Both the position numbers and the translations under genes were made by a program. Shown one piece after another: positions 43,301 through 54,125 of a stretch of 64,000 bases of DNA (position 1 is the first letter of the stretch; each line of letters starts with the position of its first letter). Source of the stretch: Streptomyces sp. Tue 6430. GTDB taxonomy: Bacteria; Actinomycetota; Actinomycetes; Streptomycetales; Streptomycetaceae. The stretch covers positions 3,534,001-3,598,000 of the forward strand of contig JAKGSH010000010.1 of assembly GCA_021568835.1 (NCBI GenBank), read 5' to 3'. Below the pieces are notes generated by a model that searched no databases, was not told where the DNA came from, and saw only the letters and a list, made by a program, of their open reading frames with translations.

Positions 43301-43326
43301 AGGGCCGCACGCACGCGTGCGGCCCT
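43301..43326 (-). terminator. Terminator downstream of ppa
   Basis: AGGGCCGCACG and CGTGCGGCCCT form a perfect 11-bp stem with a 4-nt loop, about 25 nt after the ppa stop and before the ThrE-like gene. Confidence 0.78.
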
Positions 43327-43351
43327 CCACGGCCCCCGGGGGCCGAACGGC

Positions 43352-43843
43352 TCAGTGACCGCCCTGGTCCTTGAAGCGCTTGTACGACCGCTCGATCTCG
43401 GCCTCGGCGTCGGTGCGGCCCACCCAGTCGGCGCCCTCGACGGACTTGCCGGGCTCCAGGTCCTTGTAGACCTCGAAGAAGTGCTGGATCTCCAGCCGGT
43501 CGAACTCCGACACGTGGTGGATGTCCCGCAGGTGCTCCACGCGCGGGTCGGTCGACGGGACGCACAGCAGCTTGTCGTCGCCGCCGGCCTCGTCGGTCAT
43601 GCGGAACATGCCGATCGCGCGGCAGCGGATGAGGCAACCCGGGAAGGTCGGCTCGTCCAGGATGACCAGCGCGTCCAGCGGGTCACCGTCCTCGCCGAGA
43701 GTGTTCTCGACGAAGCCGTAGTCGGTCGGGTAGGCGGTCGAGGTGAAGAGTCGACGGTCCAGGCGGATCCGACCGGTCTCGTGGTCCACCTCGTACTTGT
43801 TCCGCGAACCCTTCGGAATCTCGATCGTGACGTCGAACTCCAC
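43352..43843 (-). CDS. ppa: Inorganic pyrophosphatase (family I)
   Basis: A 163-residue enzyme with VEFDVTIEIPKGSRNKYEVD at the start and the catalytic Asp cluster in EDGDPLDALVI. The GTG at 43843 has GGAGGA 7 nt upstream and matches the usual length; longer in-frame starts would add only leader residues. Hydrolyses pyrophosphate in the cytoplasm. Divergent from dacB. Confidence 0.96.
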   Translation of the reverse strand: MEFDVTIEIPKGSRNKYEVDHETGRIRLDRRLFTSTAYPTDYGFVENTLGEDGDPLDALVILDEPTFPGCLIRCRAIGMFRMTDEAGGDDKLLCVPSTDPRVEHLRDIHHVSEFDRLEIQHFFEVYKDLEPGKSVEGADWVGRTDAEAEIERSYKRFKDQGGH

Positions 43844-43922
43844 CGGTGGCTCCTCCATGATCAGCACATAGTTCTGGTGGTTAAGTGTCCCTCACGCAGG
43901 TGTGTGATCGCGAAAGGGGCTG

Positions 43923-45578
43923 GTGATCGTGCCCGAGCTGAGGCCTTGGCGGGCCGCGAGACCGCACGTGGTGCGGGCCGCGGACGCCGTACGACCGCGT
44001 CTGGCGCGGGTCGCAGGGGTCGTACGGCCACGTCTCGCGCGCGCGGCGGCGGCCGCCGGGCCGCGGGTCGCACGGCTCGGGCAGGCGGCGAAACCGCAGC
44101 TCGCGCGGATCACGAGGCCGAGACCCGGCCGGGCCTGGCAGTACACCGCGGGTGCGACGACCGCCGGACTGGCCCTGGCCGTCGGCGTGGCGACCGCCGC
44201 CGGCCCCTGGGACTCCTCCGGTCAGCGTACGGCCGAGCGGGACCGGGCCGCCGCACTGGGGCGGACGGGTGGCGCAGATCACGGCCGCGGGACCGAAGCG
44301 TCCGGTACGTCCGACACGGCGGCCGGGGCGCCGCGGCCCGCGCCCAGCGCCGCGTCCGTCCTGACCGGCCTCGGCGGCACCACGACCACCGTGAAGTCGG
44401 CCCCGGGCTCCGCCGCCCTCACGCGCGTCCTCGGCCCCCTCCTCGCCGACCCGGCCCTCGGCACCCGCCGCACGGCCGCCGTCGTCGACGTGACCACCGG
44501 CAAGCGGCTCTACGGCAGCGCGGCCGACGACGCGCTCACCCCGGCCTCCACCACGAAGATCGCCACCGCGGTCGCCGCGCTCGCCGCGCTGGGCGCCGAC
44601 CACCGCCTCACCACCCGCACAGCCCTGGAACCCGGCACCGGGGAGGTCGTCCTCGTCGGCGGCGGCGACCCCACCCTCACCGCCCGCGAGAACCCCGGGG
44701 GTTGGGCCGGCCTGCGCGCCCTCGCCGCCTCCACGGCCACGGCCCTGAAGAAGCGCGGCATCACCCGGGCGACGCTGTCGTACGACACCACGCTGTACGC
44801 AGGCACCGAAGTTCACCCGATCGGAGTCAACCCGAACCTGGCCAGGGTCACCGCCCTGACCGCCGACGAGGGCCGCGCGGACGGTTCGACGAGCGGACCG
44901 GCGCCCCGCGTGCCCGACCCGGCGGCGGACGCGACGAGGAAGTTCGCGGACTTCCTGGAGGCGCACGGGATCAAGACGTCGGCGCCCGGACCGTCGAAGG
45001 CCTCCACGCGCGCGGAGACGCTCGCCACGGTCGCCTCGCCCCCGCTCGCCGCGCTCGTCGAGCGGATGCTCACCAACAGCGACAACGACATCGCCGAGGC
45101 GCTCGCCCGCCAGACCGCCCTCGCGACCGGCGTGCGCGCCGACTTCGCCGGCGCCGGCAAGGCGATCCGCACCCAGCTGGGACGGCTCGGACTGCCGCTG
45201 GACGGCGTCGACTTCAAGGACGGCAGCGGCCTCGACCGGAACGACCGCCTGACGGCGAACCTCCTGACCGCGCTCCTCGTCAAGGCCGGCGACCCCGCCC
45301 GCCCCGGCCTCCGTCCCGTCCTCACCGGCCTGCCCGTCGCCGGCTTCACCGGCACCCTCAGCGCCCGCTACACGGACGGCGCGGCCGACGCGGCGGGTGT
45401 CGTCCGCGCCAAGACCGGCACCCTGACCGGCGTCAACACCCTCGCCGGCACGGTCGTCGACCGCGACGGCCACCTCCTGGCCTTCGCCGTCCTCGCCGCG
45501 GACACCACCGATCCGACCGCGGCCCAGACGGCCCTGGACCGAGCCGCCACGGCCCTGGCGGCCTGCGGCTGCGACTGA
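43923..45578 (+). CDS. dacB: D-Ala-D-Ala carboxypeptidase/endopeptidase, PBP4 (S13) family
   Basis: A 551-residue protein. A basic cytoplasmic N-terminal stretch of about 70 residues contains degenerate RPRLAR repeats, followed by a single membrane helix. The catalytic motifs are STTK (active Ser), SDN and KTG, in that order, as in PBP4. It trims or cuts peptidoglycan cross-links outside the membrane. GTG start; AAAGGGG lies upstream. The next gene is a metalloprotease on the same strand. Confidence 0.93.
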   Translation: MIVPELRPWRAARPHVVRAADAVRPRLARVAGVVRPRLARAAAAAGPRVARLGQAAKPQLARITRPRPGRAWQYTAGATTAGLALAVGVATAAGPWDSSGQRTAERDRAAALGRTGGADHGRGTEASGTSDTAAGAPRPAPSAASVLTGLGGTTTTVKSAPGSAALTRVLGPLLADPALGTRRTAAVVDVTTGKRLYGSAADDALTPASTTKIATAVAALAALGADHRLTTRTALEPGTGEVVLVGGGDPTLTARENPGGWAGLRALAASTATALKKRGITRATLSYDTTLYAGTEVHPIGVNPNLARVTALTADEGRADGSTSGPAPRVPDPAADATRKFADFLEAHGIKTSAPGPSKASTRAETLATVASPPLAALVERMLTNSDNDIAEALARQTALATGVRADFAGAGKAIRTQLGRLGLPLDGVDFKDGSGLDRNDRLTANLLTALLVKAGDPARPGLRPVLTGLPVAGFTGTLSARYTDGAADAAGVVRAKTGTLTGVNTLAGTVVDRDGHLLAFAVLAADTTDPTAAQTALDRAATALAACGCD

Positions 45579-45733
45579 GGCCGGCGGCCCGGCCGGCGTC
45601 CGGTCGCGCGCCCGCCCCGCCCCCGGCCGAGGGCCGGGCCGACCCGGACGCCGCCCCCACTCCGACCCTGAGGCATCCCCCACTCCCGCCCCACGCCCTG
45701 CCCGCAACGGCACCCCTCACGTACGGTTGACGC

Positions 45734-46855
45734 ATGACGAGCATCGGTGGTGCCTCTTCCGGGATGGTCGACTGGAACCTCGCGGTCGCGACCGCGACCC
45801 GCCTCGTACGGCCGGGCCCGGAGGTGAGCCGCGACGAGGCCCGCGCCGTCGTCGCGGAACTGCGTCGGCACGCCAAGACCTCGGAGGCACACGTCCGGGG
45901 CTTCACCCGCCTGGACACCGAGGAGATGCACGACACCCCCGTCCTGGTCGTCGACCGTCCCGGCTGGATCCGGGCGAACGTGGCCGGCTTCCGGGAACTC
46001 CTCAAGCCCCTCCTCGACAAGATGGAGGGACGCCGCAGCGGCAACGCGGTGCTCGGCGCGGTCGGCGGCAAGGTCACGGGCGTCGAACTCGGCATGCTGC
46101 TGTCGTTCCTGTCCTCCCGCGTCCTCGGCCAGTACGAGACCTTCGCCCCCGCCACCCGCGAGCTGCCCGCCGGTGCCGACGGCGGCGGGCGACTGCTCCT
46201 CGTCGCCCCCAACATCGTCCACGTCGAACGCGAACTCGACGTGAGCCCTCACGACTTCCGCCTCTGGGTGTGCCTGCACGAGGAGACGCACCGCACGCAG
46301 TTCTCCGCGGTGCCCTGGCTCCGCGACCACCTGGAGGGTGAGATCCAGTCGTTCCTGGCGGAGACGGACGTCGACCCCATGACGTTCCTGGAGCGGATCA
46401 GGGAAGCGGCCCAGTCCCTCGTCGGCGGACGCCCCGAGGGGGAGGAGGACGACGGCGGCCGCTCCCTGGTCGAGCTGGTCCAGAGCCCCGCCCAGCGGGA
46501 GATCCTCGCCCGGCTCACCGCCGTGATGTCCCTCCTGGAGGGCCACGCCGACTTCGTGATGGACGGGGTGGGCCCGGAGGTCGTGCCGACCGTCGCCGAG
46601 ATCCGCGAGAAGTTCCAGCAGCGTCGCGCCAAGGGTGCCTCGCGGCTGGACATGGCCCTGCGCAAACTGCTCGGCCTGGACGCCAAGCTCAGGCAGTACA
46701 AGGACGGTGAGCGTTTCGTGCGGGCCGTCGTCGACCAGGTCGGCATGGACGGCTTCAACCGTGTGTGGACCTCGCCGAACACCCTCCCCACCAAGGCCGA
46801 GATCGCGAAACCGGCGGACTGGGTCGCCCGTGTGCACCGCAAGGCGGAGTCCTGA
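45734..46855 (+). CDS. Zinc-dependent metalloprotease-like protein (DUF2342 family)
   Basis: A 373-residue protein with the HEETH motif in VCLHEETHRTQFSAVPWL, fitting an HExxH zinc site. It matches the actinobacterial DUF2342 family, sometimes labelled coenzyme F420 biosynthesis-associated, although a direct F420 role is not established. It lies between dacB and tilS on the same strand, a conserved order. Confidence 0.88.
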   Translation: MTSIGGASSGMVDWNLAVATATRLVRPGPEVSRDEARAVVAELRRHAKTSEAHVRGFTRLDTEEMHDTPVLVVDRPGWIRANVAGFRELLKPLLDKMEGRRSGNAVLGAVGGKVTGVELGMLLSFLSSRVLGQYETFAPATRELPAGADGGGRLLLVAPNIVHVERELDVSPHDFRLWVCLHEETHRTQFSAVPWLRDHLEGEIQSFLAETDVDPMTFLERIREAAQSLVGGRPEGEEDDGGRSLVELVQSPAQREILARLTAVMSLLEGHADFVMDGVGPEVVPTVAEIREKFQQRRAKGASRLDMALRKLLGLDAKLRQYKDGERFVRAVVDQVGMDGFNRVWTSPNTLPTKAEIAKPADWVARVHRKAES

Positions 46856-46984
46856 ACCGCTGAGCCGGTGACGGGCGCGACGGCGTGTGGGCGGTGAGCG
46901 GGACCGAAATCGGCCGACGGCAGGAGAACGCCTCCGCAATCACCCGTCCGAGGGACCGTGAGTCCCTCTCAGGCGTGCAATGCT

Positions 46985-47051
46985 CGGGGAACGCCCCGGT
47001 TCTGTCACCATCTACACACTCTGCGTGACAGGCCTCGGGTTCAATCCCCGA
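46985..47051 (+). other. Three consecutive hairpins with a tRNA-like T arm upstream of tilS
   Basis: Three perfect stems occur in the tilS leader: 46985-46989/46994-46998 (5 bp), 47002-47008/47025-47031 (7 bp), and 47035-47039/47047-47051 (5 bp) around TTCAATC. The last has the shape and loop sequence of a tRNA T arm. There is no acceptor or D arm. This could be a leader regulator, a tRNA remnant or chance. Confidence 0.4.
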
Positions 47052-47074
47052 AAATTTCATGAAGGGAGCCGGAC

Positions 47075-48100
47075 ATGGGTCCCCATCCTGCGGTCGCGGC
47101 GATACGCCTGGCGGTCCGCCGCGTCCTCCACGACATCCTCACCGACCACCACAGCACCCCTGACGCCCCGGCGCACGAGCGTCCGCCCTCGCCGCTCGTG
47201 CTCGTGGCCTGCTCCGGCGGCGCCGACTCCATGGCGCTCGCCTCGGCCCTCGCCTTCGAGGCTCCCAAGCTCGGCGTCCGCGCCGGCGGCATCACCGTCG
47301 ACCACGGCCTCCAGGCCGGCTCCGACCTGCGCGCCGACGAGGTCGTCCTGCGCCTGCGCGAACTCGGCCTCGACCCCGTGGAGGCCACCGCCGTCACCGT
47401 CGGCCGTGAGGGCGGCCCCGAGGCCGCCGCCCGCGACGCCCGCTACGCCGCCCTCGACGACGCCGCCGACCGCCACGGCGCCGCCGCGGTCCTCCTCGGC
47501 CACACCCGCGACGACCAGGCCGAGACCGTCCTCCTCGGCCTCGCCCGCGGCTCGGGCATCCGCTCCCTCTCCGGAATGGCCGCGGTCTCGGGGGCCGGCG
47601 GCCGTTACCGTCGGCCCTTCCTCCAGCTCGACCGGCAGACCGCCCGCAAGGCCTGCATGGTCCAGTCCCTCCCCGTCTGGGACGACCCGCACAACACCGA
47701 CCCGGCCTACACCCGCTCCCGGCTCCGCCACGAGGGCCTGCCCGCCCTGGAGAAGGCCCTCGGCAAGGGCGTCGTCGAGGCCCTCGCCCGGACGGCCCAG
47801 CTCTCCCGCGACGACGCCGACGCCCTCGACGCCTGGGCCGGCCAGGCCGAGGCCGCCGTCCGGGACAACGCCGGTCTGCTGGAGTGCGCCAAGCTCTACG
47901 CCCTGCCGCCCGCCGTCCGCCGCCGCATCCTGCGCCGTGCCGCCATCGAGGCGGGCGCCCCGGCCGGCTCGCTCTTCGCCCGGCACATCGAGGAGATCGA
48001 CCGGCTGATCACCGGCTGGCGCGGCCAGGGAGTCATCAACCTCCCCGGCAAAGTCGTCGCCCAGCGGCAGGGTGGCAGACTGGTGATTCGGCAAGGCTGA
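47075..48100 (+). CDS. tilS: tRNA(Ile)-lysidine synthase
   Basis: A 341-residue TilS: the PP-loop CSGGADSMALA near residue 47 and the family motif GHTRDDQAETVLLGLARGSG. It modifies C34 of tRNA-Ile(CAU) with lysine and ATP. A short C-terminal domain is retained. The hpt gene follows 51 nt after its stop, the usual tilS-hpt-ftsH order. Confidence 0.95.
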   Translation: MGPHPAVAAIRLAVRRVLHDILTDHHSTPDAPAHERPPSPLVLVACSGGADSMALASALAFEAPKLGVRAGGITVDHGLQAGSDLRADEVVLRLRELGLDPVEATAVTVGREGGPEAAARDARYAALDDAADRHGAAAVLLGHTRDDQAETVLLGLARGSGIRSLSGMAAVSGAGGRYRRPFLQLDRQTARKACMVQSLPVWDDPHNTDPAYTRSRLRHEGLPALEKALGKGVVEALARTAQLSRDDADALDAWAGQAEAAVRDNAGLLECAKLYALPPAVRRRILRRAAIEAGAPAGSLFARHIEEIDRLITGWRGQGVINLPGKVVAQRQGGRLVIRQG

Positions 48101-48151
48101 ATCCCGACCCTCCATCCGGAGGGGCGGCGGCCGGTGGGACGACCGAAAGTG

Positions 48152-48712
48152 ATGCGGGTGGACGCGAAAGACATGGGTGCCGATCTCAAGACGGTGCTCA
48201 TCACCAAGGAAGAGATCGACGCCAAGCTGGCGGAGCTGGCGGCGAAGATCGACACGGAGTACGCGGGCAAGGACCTGCTCATCGTCGGCGTCCTCAAGGG
48301 CGCGGTGATGGTCATGGCCGACCTCGCGCGGGCGCTGTCCACTCCCGTCACCATGGACTGGATGGCCGTGTCCTCCTACGGTGCGGGCACCCAGTCCTCC
48401 GGTGTGGTGCGGATCCTCAAGGACCTCGACACCGACATCAAGGGCAAGCACGTCCTGATCGTCGAGGACATCATCGACTCCGGACTGACCCTGTCCTGGC
48501 TGCTCTCCAACCTCGGCTCGCGCGAGCCCGCCTCCCTCAAGGTGTGCACGCTGCTGCGCAAGCCGGAGGCGGCGAAGGTCGCGATCGACGTGGAGTGGGT
48601 CGGATTCGACATCCCCAACGAGTTCGTCGTGGGGTACGGGCTCGACTACGCCGAGAAGTACCGCAACCTGCCGTTCGTCGGTACGCTCGCGCCCCACGTC
48701 TACGGCGGCTGA
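48152..48712 (+). CDS. hpt: Hypoxanthine phosphoribosyltransferase
   Basis: A 186-residue purine-salvage enzyme: VGVLKGAVMVMADLARAL and the PRPP loop LIVEDIIDSGLTLSWLL, then EWVGFDIPNEFVVGYG. The start at ATG 48152 gives the normal length; a GTG six codons earlier and a downstream ATG are possible. Two hairpins follow its stop. Confidence 0.95.
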   Translation: MRVDAKDMGADLKTVLITKEEIDAKLAELAAKIDTEYAGKDLLIVGVLKGAVMVMADLARALSTPVTMDWMAVSSYGAGTQSSGVVRILKDLDTDIKGKHVLIVEDIIDSGLTLSWLLSNLGSREPASLKVCTLLRKPEAAKVAIDVEWVGFDIPNEFVVGYGLDYAEKYRNLPFVGTLAPHVYGG

Positions 48713-48722
48713 GCCACAAGAG

Positions 48723-48760
48723 CGTCCTGTGTAGGACGATCGGGAACCCCAGCGGGTTCC
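48723..48760 (+). terminator. Two hairpins after hpt, possible terminator/attenuator before ftsH
   Basis: CGTCCT-GTGT-AGGACG (48723-48738) and GGAACCC-CAGC-GGGTTCC (48743-48760) form perfect 6- and 7-bp stems in the hpt-ftsH gap. There is no T tract, so only partial termination is expected. Confidence 0.5.
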
Positions 48761-48896
48761 GCGCCGTTGGAGCATGCAGACGGGTTCGCCAGACTTCCCC
48801 GTGCGGCTTCGCACGACAATGCTGGGGTACCGTCAGAAGAACTGTCTTATCAAACTCACTATGGCAGGAGGGACGGGGCGGCACCGCTCCGTATGG

Positions 48897-50935
<2,039 letters not shown>

Positions 50936-50975
50936 CGCTCCGGGTCCCGGTGCCCCCACCAGGCCCGGAATGCAT

Positions 50976-51011
50976 GCCGCGCCCCCCAGGTTCTAGCCTG
51001 GGGGGCGCGGC
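50976..51011 (+). terminator. Strong terminator after ftsH
   Basis: A perfect 15-bp GC-rich stem (50976-50990 with 50997-51011) around a TTCTAG loop, followed by ATTTCGGTT. It lies 40 nt after the corrected ftsH stop and 66 nt before folE. Confidence 0.88.
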
Positions 51012-51077
51012 ATTTCGGTTGTGGCCGCACCGTCACGCGTCAAACGCACGCGACCCGTACAGGAACGAGGCACCAGG

Positions 51078-51683
51078 ATGACCGACCCCGTGACGCTGGA
51101 CGGCGAGGGACCCGTCGGCGAGTTCGACGAGAAGCGGGCCGAGAACGCCGTACGCGAACTGCTGATCGCGGTCGGCGAGAACCCTGACCGGGAGGGTCTG
51201 CGGGAGACGCCCGCGCGGGTGGCCCGCGCCTACCGGGAGATCTTCGCGGGCCTGTGGCAGCAGCCCGAGGACGTGCTGACGACGACGTTCGACCTGGGGC
51301 ACGACGAGATGGTGCTCGTGAAGGACATCGAGGTCTACAGCACCTGTGAGCACCATCTGGTGCCGTTCCGCGGCGTCGCTCACGTCGGGTACATCCCGGC
51401 CACCAGCGGGAAGATCACCGGTCTGTCGAAGCTGGCCCGCCTGGTGGACGTCTACGCCCGGCGCCCCCAGGTGCAGGAACGTCTCACCACGCAGATCGCG
51501 GACTCCCTGATGGACATCCTGGAGCCGCGCGGAGTCATCGTCGTCGTGGAGTGCGAGCACATGTGCATGTCCATGCGCGGGATCCGCAAGCCCGGCGCCA
51601 AGACCCTCACGTCGGCGGTGCGCGGACAGCTGCGGGACGCGGCGACGCGCAACGAGGCGATGAGCCTGATCATGGCGCGCTGA
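51078..51683 (+). CDS. folE: GTP cyclohydrolase I
   Basis: A 201-residue FolE: zinc residues in STCEHHLVPFRG and ECEHMCMSMRG are intact, and the conserved ITGLSKLARLVD is present. First committed step of folate synthesis. The ATG at 51078 avoids a longer Arg-rich leader frame. It is convergent with the folP-to-DUF3180 operon, which supplies the later folate enzymes. Confidence 0.96.
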   Translation: MTDPVTLDGEGPVGEFDEKRAENAVRELLIAVGENPDREGLRETPARVARAYREIFAGLWQQPEDVLTTTFDLGHDEMVLVKDIEVYSTCEHHLVPFRGVAHVGYIPATSGKITGLSKLARLVDVYARRPQVQERLTTQIADSLMDILEPRGVIVVVECEHMCMSMRGIRKPGAKTLTSAVRGQLRDAATRNEAMSLIMAR

Positions 51684-51759
51684 GACCGTCACCACGGCGG
51701 CTGCGGCGAGACGGGGGTGAGGCGGTCGGCGACGCCTCCATGCCGATCTCATGCGGCCT

Positions 51760-52245
51760 TCACGCCGCCGGGGCCGCTCCCGAGGTGTCGTCGTCGTCCT
51801 CGGGAAGCTTGCAGACGCGCTCCAGGAAGATGGCCGCCGCTATGACACCGATGCCGGCCAGGACCGAGAACCCGGCGTAGATCGCCTGGTCGCGGCGGGC
51901 GGGGATGTCGAGGGATTCCAGCAGGAAGACGCCGGTGCCGCCGTACATCCCGGCGACGAGGGCGGCGACCAGCGCGCTGGCCTGGCCGAAGACGACCGCG
52001 CGGGCCGCCATCAGGGGATCGACGCCCTTGGCCTCGGGGCGGCGCTCGCGCTGTGCCTTGAGACGGGCACGGATCGAGAGCGCCGTGGCCAGCAGCACCA
52101 CGGCGATCACGGCGAGGACGACGGGGGCGGCCAGCGGAACGCTCGGCAGGGTCCCGACCGAGTTCCAGAGGCGGGCGCCGGCCCACGACAGAACGCCCGC
52201 GACGACGAAGACGCCGGCCAGCGTCCTGATGCGCAGCTCTCTCAC
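51760..52245 (-). CDS. DUF3180-domain membrane protein
   Basis: A 161-residue protein with four predicted membrane helices (VFVVAGVLSWAGARLW first, IYAGFSVLAGIGVIAAAIF last) and an acidic tail. DUF3180 proteins are often encoded just after folK in actinobacteria; the function is unknown. It is the last gene of the minus-strand folate operon. Confidence 0.86.
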   Translation of the reverse strand: MRELRIRTLAGVFVVAGVLSWAGARLWNSVGTLPSVPLAAPVVLAVIAVVLLATALSIRARLKAQRERRPEAKGVDPLMAARAVVFGQASALVAALVAGMYGGTGVFLLESLDIPARRDQAIYAGFSVLAGIGVIAAAIFLERVCKLPEDDDDTSGAAPAA

Positions 52246-52338
52246 GGTGTCCCTTCGATTCCCCCGGGTCCCACGGCCGGTGACCGTGGGACGGTCGTCG
52301 TCCTGATCCTGACGACTACGTCCTCTCGACCTTAACGA

Positions 52339-52950
52339 CTACTCGGGCAGCCGGAGTTCCAGGTCCCCGCGGGCAGCGACCCCCTCGCGGGTGACGGTGT
52401 CGAGCAGCTCGGCGACCGCACCGCGCCCGGGCACCTGGGCGCCCGGCTCCACGTCGTGCCACGGGGCGAGCACGAAGGCGCGTTCGTGGGCGCGCGGGTG
52501 GGGCAGGGTCAGCGACGGATCGTCGGAGACGACGTCGGCGTACGCGACGATGTCGACGTCCAGGGTGCGCGCGCCCCAGCGCTCGTCCCGGACGCGGTGG
52601 AAGGCCTCCTCGACCGCGTGCGCCCGCTCCAGGAGGGACGACGGGGGCAGGGTGGTCTTCAGGACGACGATCGCGTTGAAGTACGAGGGCTGGCTGCCCG
52701 GCTCCACGCCCCACGGCTCCGTCTCGTACACCGGGGAGACCGCCTTGACGCGCACGCCGGGGGTGTCCTCCAGCGCGTCGATGGCGCCCTGGAGGGTCTC
52801 CAGGCGGTTGCCGAGGTTGGAGCCGATGGAGATCACGGCCCGCTCGGGGTTGTGGAGCGTGGTGTCGGCGGCGTCGACCTGCTCGACGACGGAGGCGGGC
52901 ACCGGCTGTACGGTCGGGTCGCTCTGACCCTCGGTGAAGAACGCGGTCAT
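52339..52950 (-). CDS. folK: 6-hydroxymethyl-7,8-dihydropterin pyrophosphokinase
   Basis: A 203-residue HPPK with SIGSNLGNRLETLQGAID and the catalytic DVDIVAY block, which holds the metal-binding Asp residues. An N-terminal extension of about 38 residues is present, as in other Streptomyces. The ATG overlaps the corrected folB stop. Confidence 0.93.
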   Translation of the reverse strand: MTAFFTEGQSDPTVQPVPASVVEQVDAADTTLHNPERAVISIGSNLGNRLETLQGAIDALEDTPGVRVKAVSPVYETEPWGVEPGSQPSYFNAIVVLKTTLPPSSLLERAHAVEEAFHRVRDERWGARTLDVDIVAYADVVSDDPSLTLPHPRAHERAFVLAPWHDVEPGAQVPGRGAVAELLDTVTREGVAARGDLELRLPE

Positions 52951-53305
52951 ACTCGGCTCCGGGTGATGGTGACGGTCACGTCGTCGAAGGGACGGTGATC
53001 GGTGCGTCGGGCTTGTGGACGCAGACCTCGACCTCCTGGACCACTTCGTGCTTCAGACAGGCCTGGGCGATGCGCTCGGCGAGCGTCTCGATGAGATCGA
53101 CCGGATCGCCCTGGACGACGGCCACGACCTCCTCCGCCACGACGCCGTAGTGCACGGTCTTCGTCAAGTCGTCGTCGGCCGCGGCCGGTCGGGTGTCCAG
53201 TCCCAGGACGAGGTCCACGATGAAGGTCTGGCCCTCCTCGCGCTCCCGGGGGAACACACCGTGGTACCCGCGGGCCTTGAGGCCGCGCAGCGCGACACGA
53301 TCCAC
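52947..53305 (-). CDS. folB: Dihydroneopterin aldolase (single frameshift near its end)
   Basis: The start is GTG 53305 with AGGAG 8 nt upstream; the protein reads VDRVALRGLKARGYHGVFPR. Catalytic Glu and Lys context is present (LIETLAERIA, VHKPDAPITV). As sequenced it stops early, at 52976. One missing C in CCC at about 52994-52996 restores FDDVTVTITRSRV and an ATGA overlap with folK. The restored length, about 119 residues, matches FolB. Confidence 0.9.
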
Positions 53306-53509
53306 GCGAATCACTCCTGCAATCGTCGGGAACGGCCGGTCCCTACCGTGTGCGGACGGCACACCGGCCTCGGACGAATCTACCTGCGAGCACCGGCCCG
53401 GCCGGGTCGCGGGGGCGTCGGCCGGGCCGGGGCCGGGAGGATTCACCGGGTGTTTCCCCCCGGGGAACCCGGTGGCTCACGGGCCGGTGGCCGTCCTCGC
53501 CCCCGCGTC

Positions 53510-53555
53510 CGTGATCCCCGCCACGCCCCGTGTTCGTGATCCCCGCCACGCCCCG
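53510..53555. repeat. Two copies of a 21-bp direct repeat
   Basis: CGTGATCCCCGCCACGCCCC begins at 53510 and again at 53535 (each copy 21 bp with a final G). The gap between the NTF2-like and folB genes has no gene. Confidence 0.8.
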
Positions 53556-53594
53556 GGTCCGGCGGCCCATCCGGTGCCCCTGCCTCCTACCCGC

Positions 53595-54125
53595 TCAGGA
53601 GGGGTTCTCCTCGTCCCGGTTCTCGCCGTTCTCGCCGTTCTCGCCGGCCTCGGAGTTCTCGGCCATGACCGGGGACGCGTGGTGCGACCAGAGCTTCCAG
53701 CCGTCGGGGGTGCGGCGGAACACGTTCGTGGCGACCACCAGCTGGCCCACGAGAGGCCCCAGTTGCTCGCCGGCCTCCGGGGCGGGACCGCCGCTGAGGA
53801 TGTTCTCGGTGCAGGTCACCAGGGCTGTGTCGCCGGTCACGGACACGTGCACGTCGGTGAGGAAGAACTGGATGTAGTCGGTGTTCGCCATGATCAGCGC
53901 GTACGACCGCAGCACCTCGCCGCGCCCGGTGAGCACCGGCCATCCCGGATGCACGCAGGAGATCACGCCCACGTCCGCCGGGTCGTGGAACTCCTCGTCG
54001 ACGCCCAGGTCGGCGGGCGTGAGCCAGAGCGAGGACACCTCGTCGAAGTCGCCCCGTTCGAGCGCTTCGTAGAAGGCGGTGTTGGCGGCCTCGACCTGCT
54101 CGACGTCCGTGTGGGGGGCGCTCAC
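53595..54125 (-). CDS. NTF2-like (SnoaL-fold) protein in the folate operon
   Basis: A 176-residue protein: VEAANTAFYEALERGDFDEV then FHDPADVGVISCVHPGWPVL and TPDGWKLWSHHASPV, typical of the NTF2/SnoaL fold. A short acidic tail ends GENGENGENRDEE. GTG start with AAGGAG upstream, overlapping the folP stop (GTGA). It sits between folP and folB in an order conserved in Streptomyces, but no folate reaction is known for it. Confidence 0.85.
   Translation of the reverse strand: MSAPHTDVEQVEAANTAFYEALERGDFDEVSSLWLTPADLGVDEEFHDPADVGVISCVHPGWPVLTGRGEVLRSYALIMANTDYIQFFLTDVHVSVTGDTALVTCTENILSGGPAPEAGEQLGPLVGQLVVATNVFRRTPDGWKLWSHHASPVMAENSEAGENGENGENRDEENPS

Noticed and set aside
41819..45730. A 1303-codon open frame on the plus strand
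   Set aside because: It lies mostly antisense to the ThrE-like and ppa genes and then out of frame over dacB. Its translation is Arg/Ala/Pro-rich with no recognisable domain, a typical GC-rich shadow.
46985..47051. A full tRNA gene
   Set aside because: A T arm is present, but no acceptor stem, D arm or 7-nt anticodon loop can be placed.
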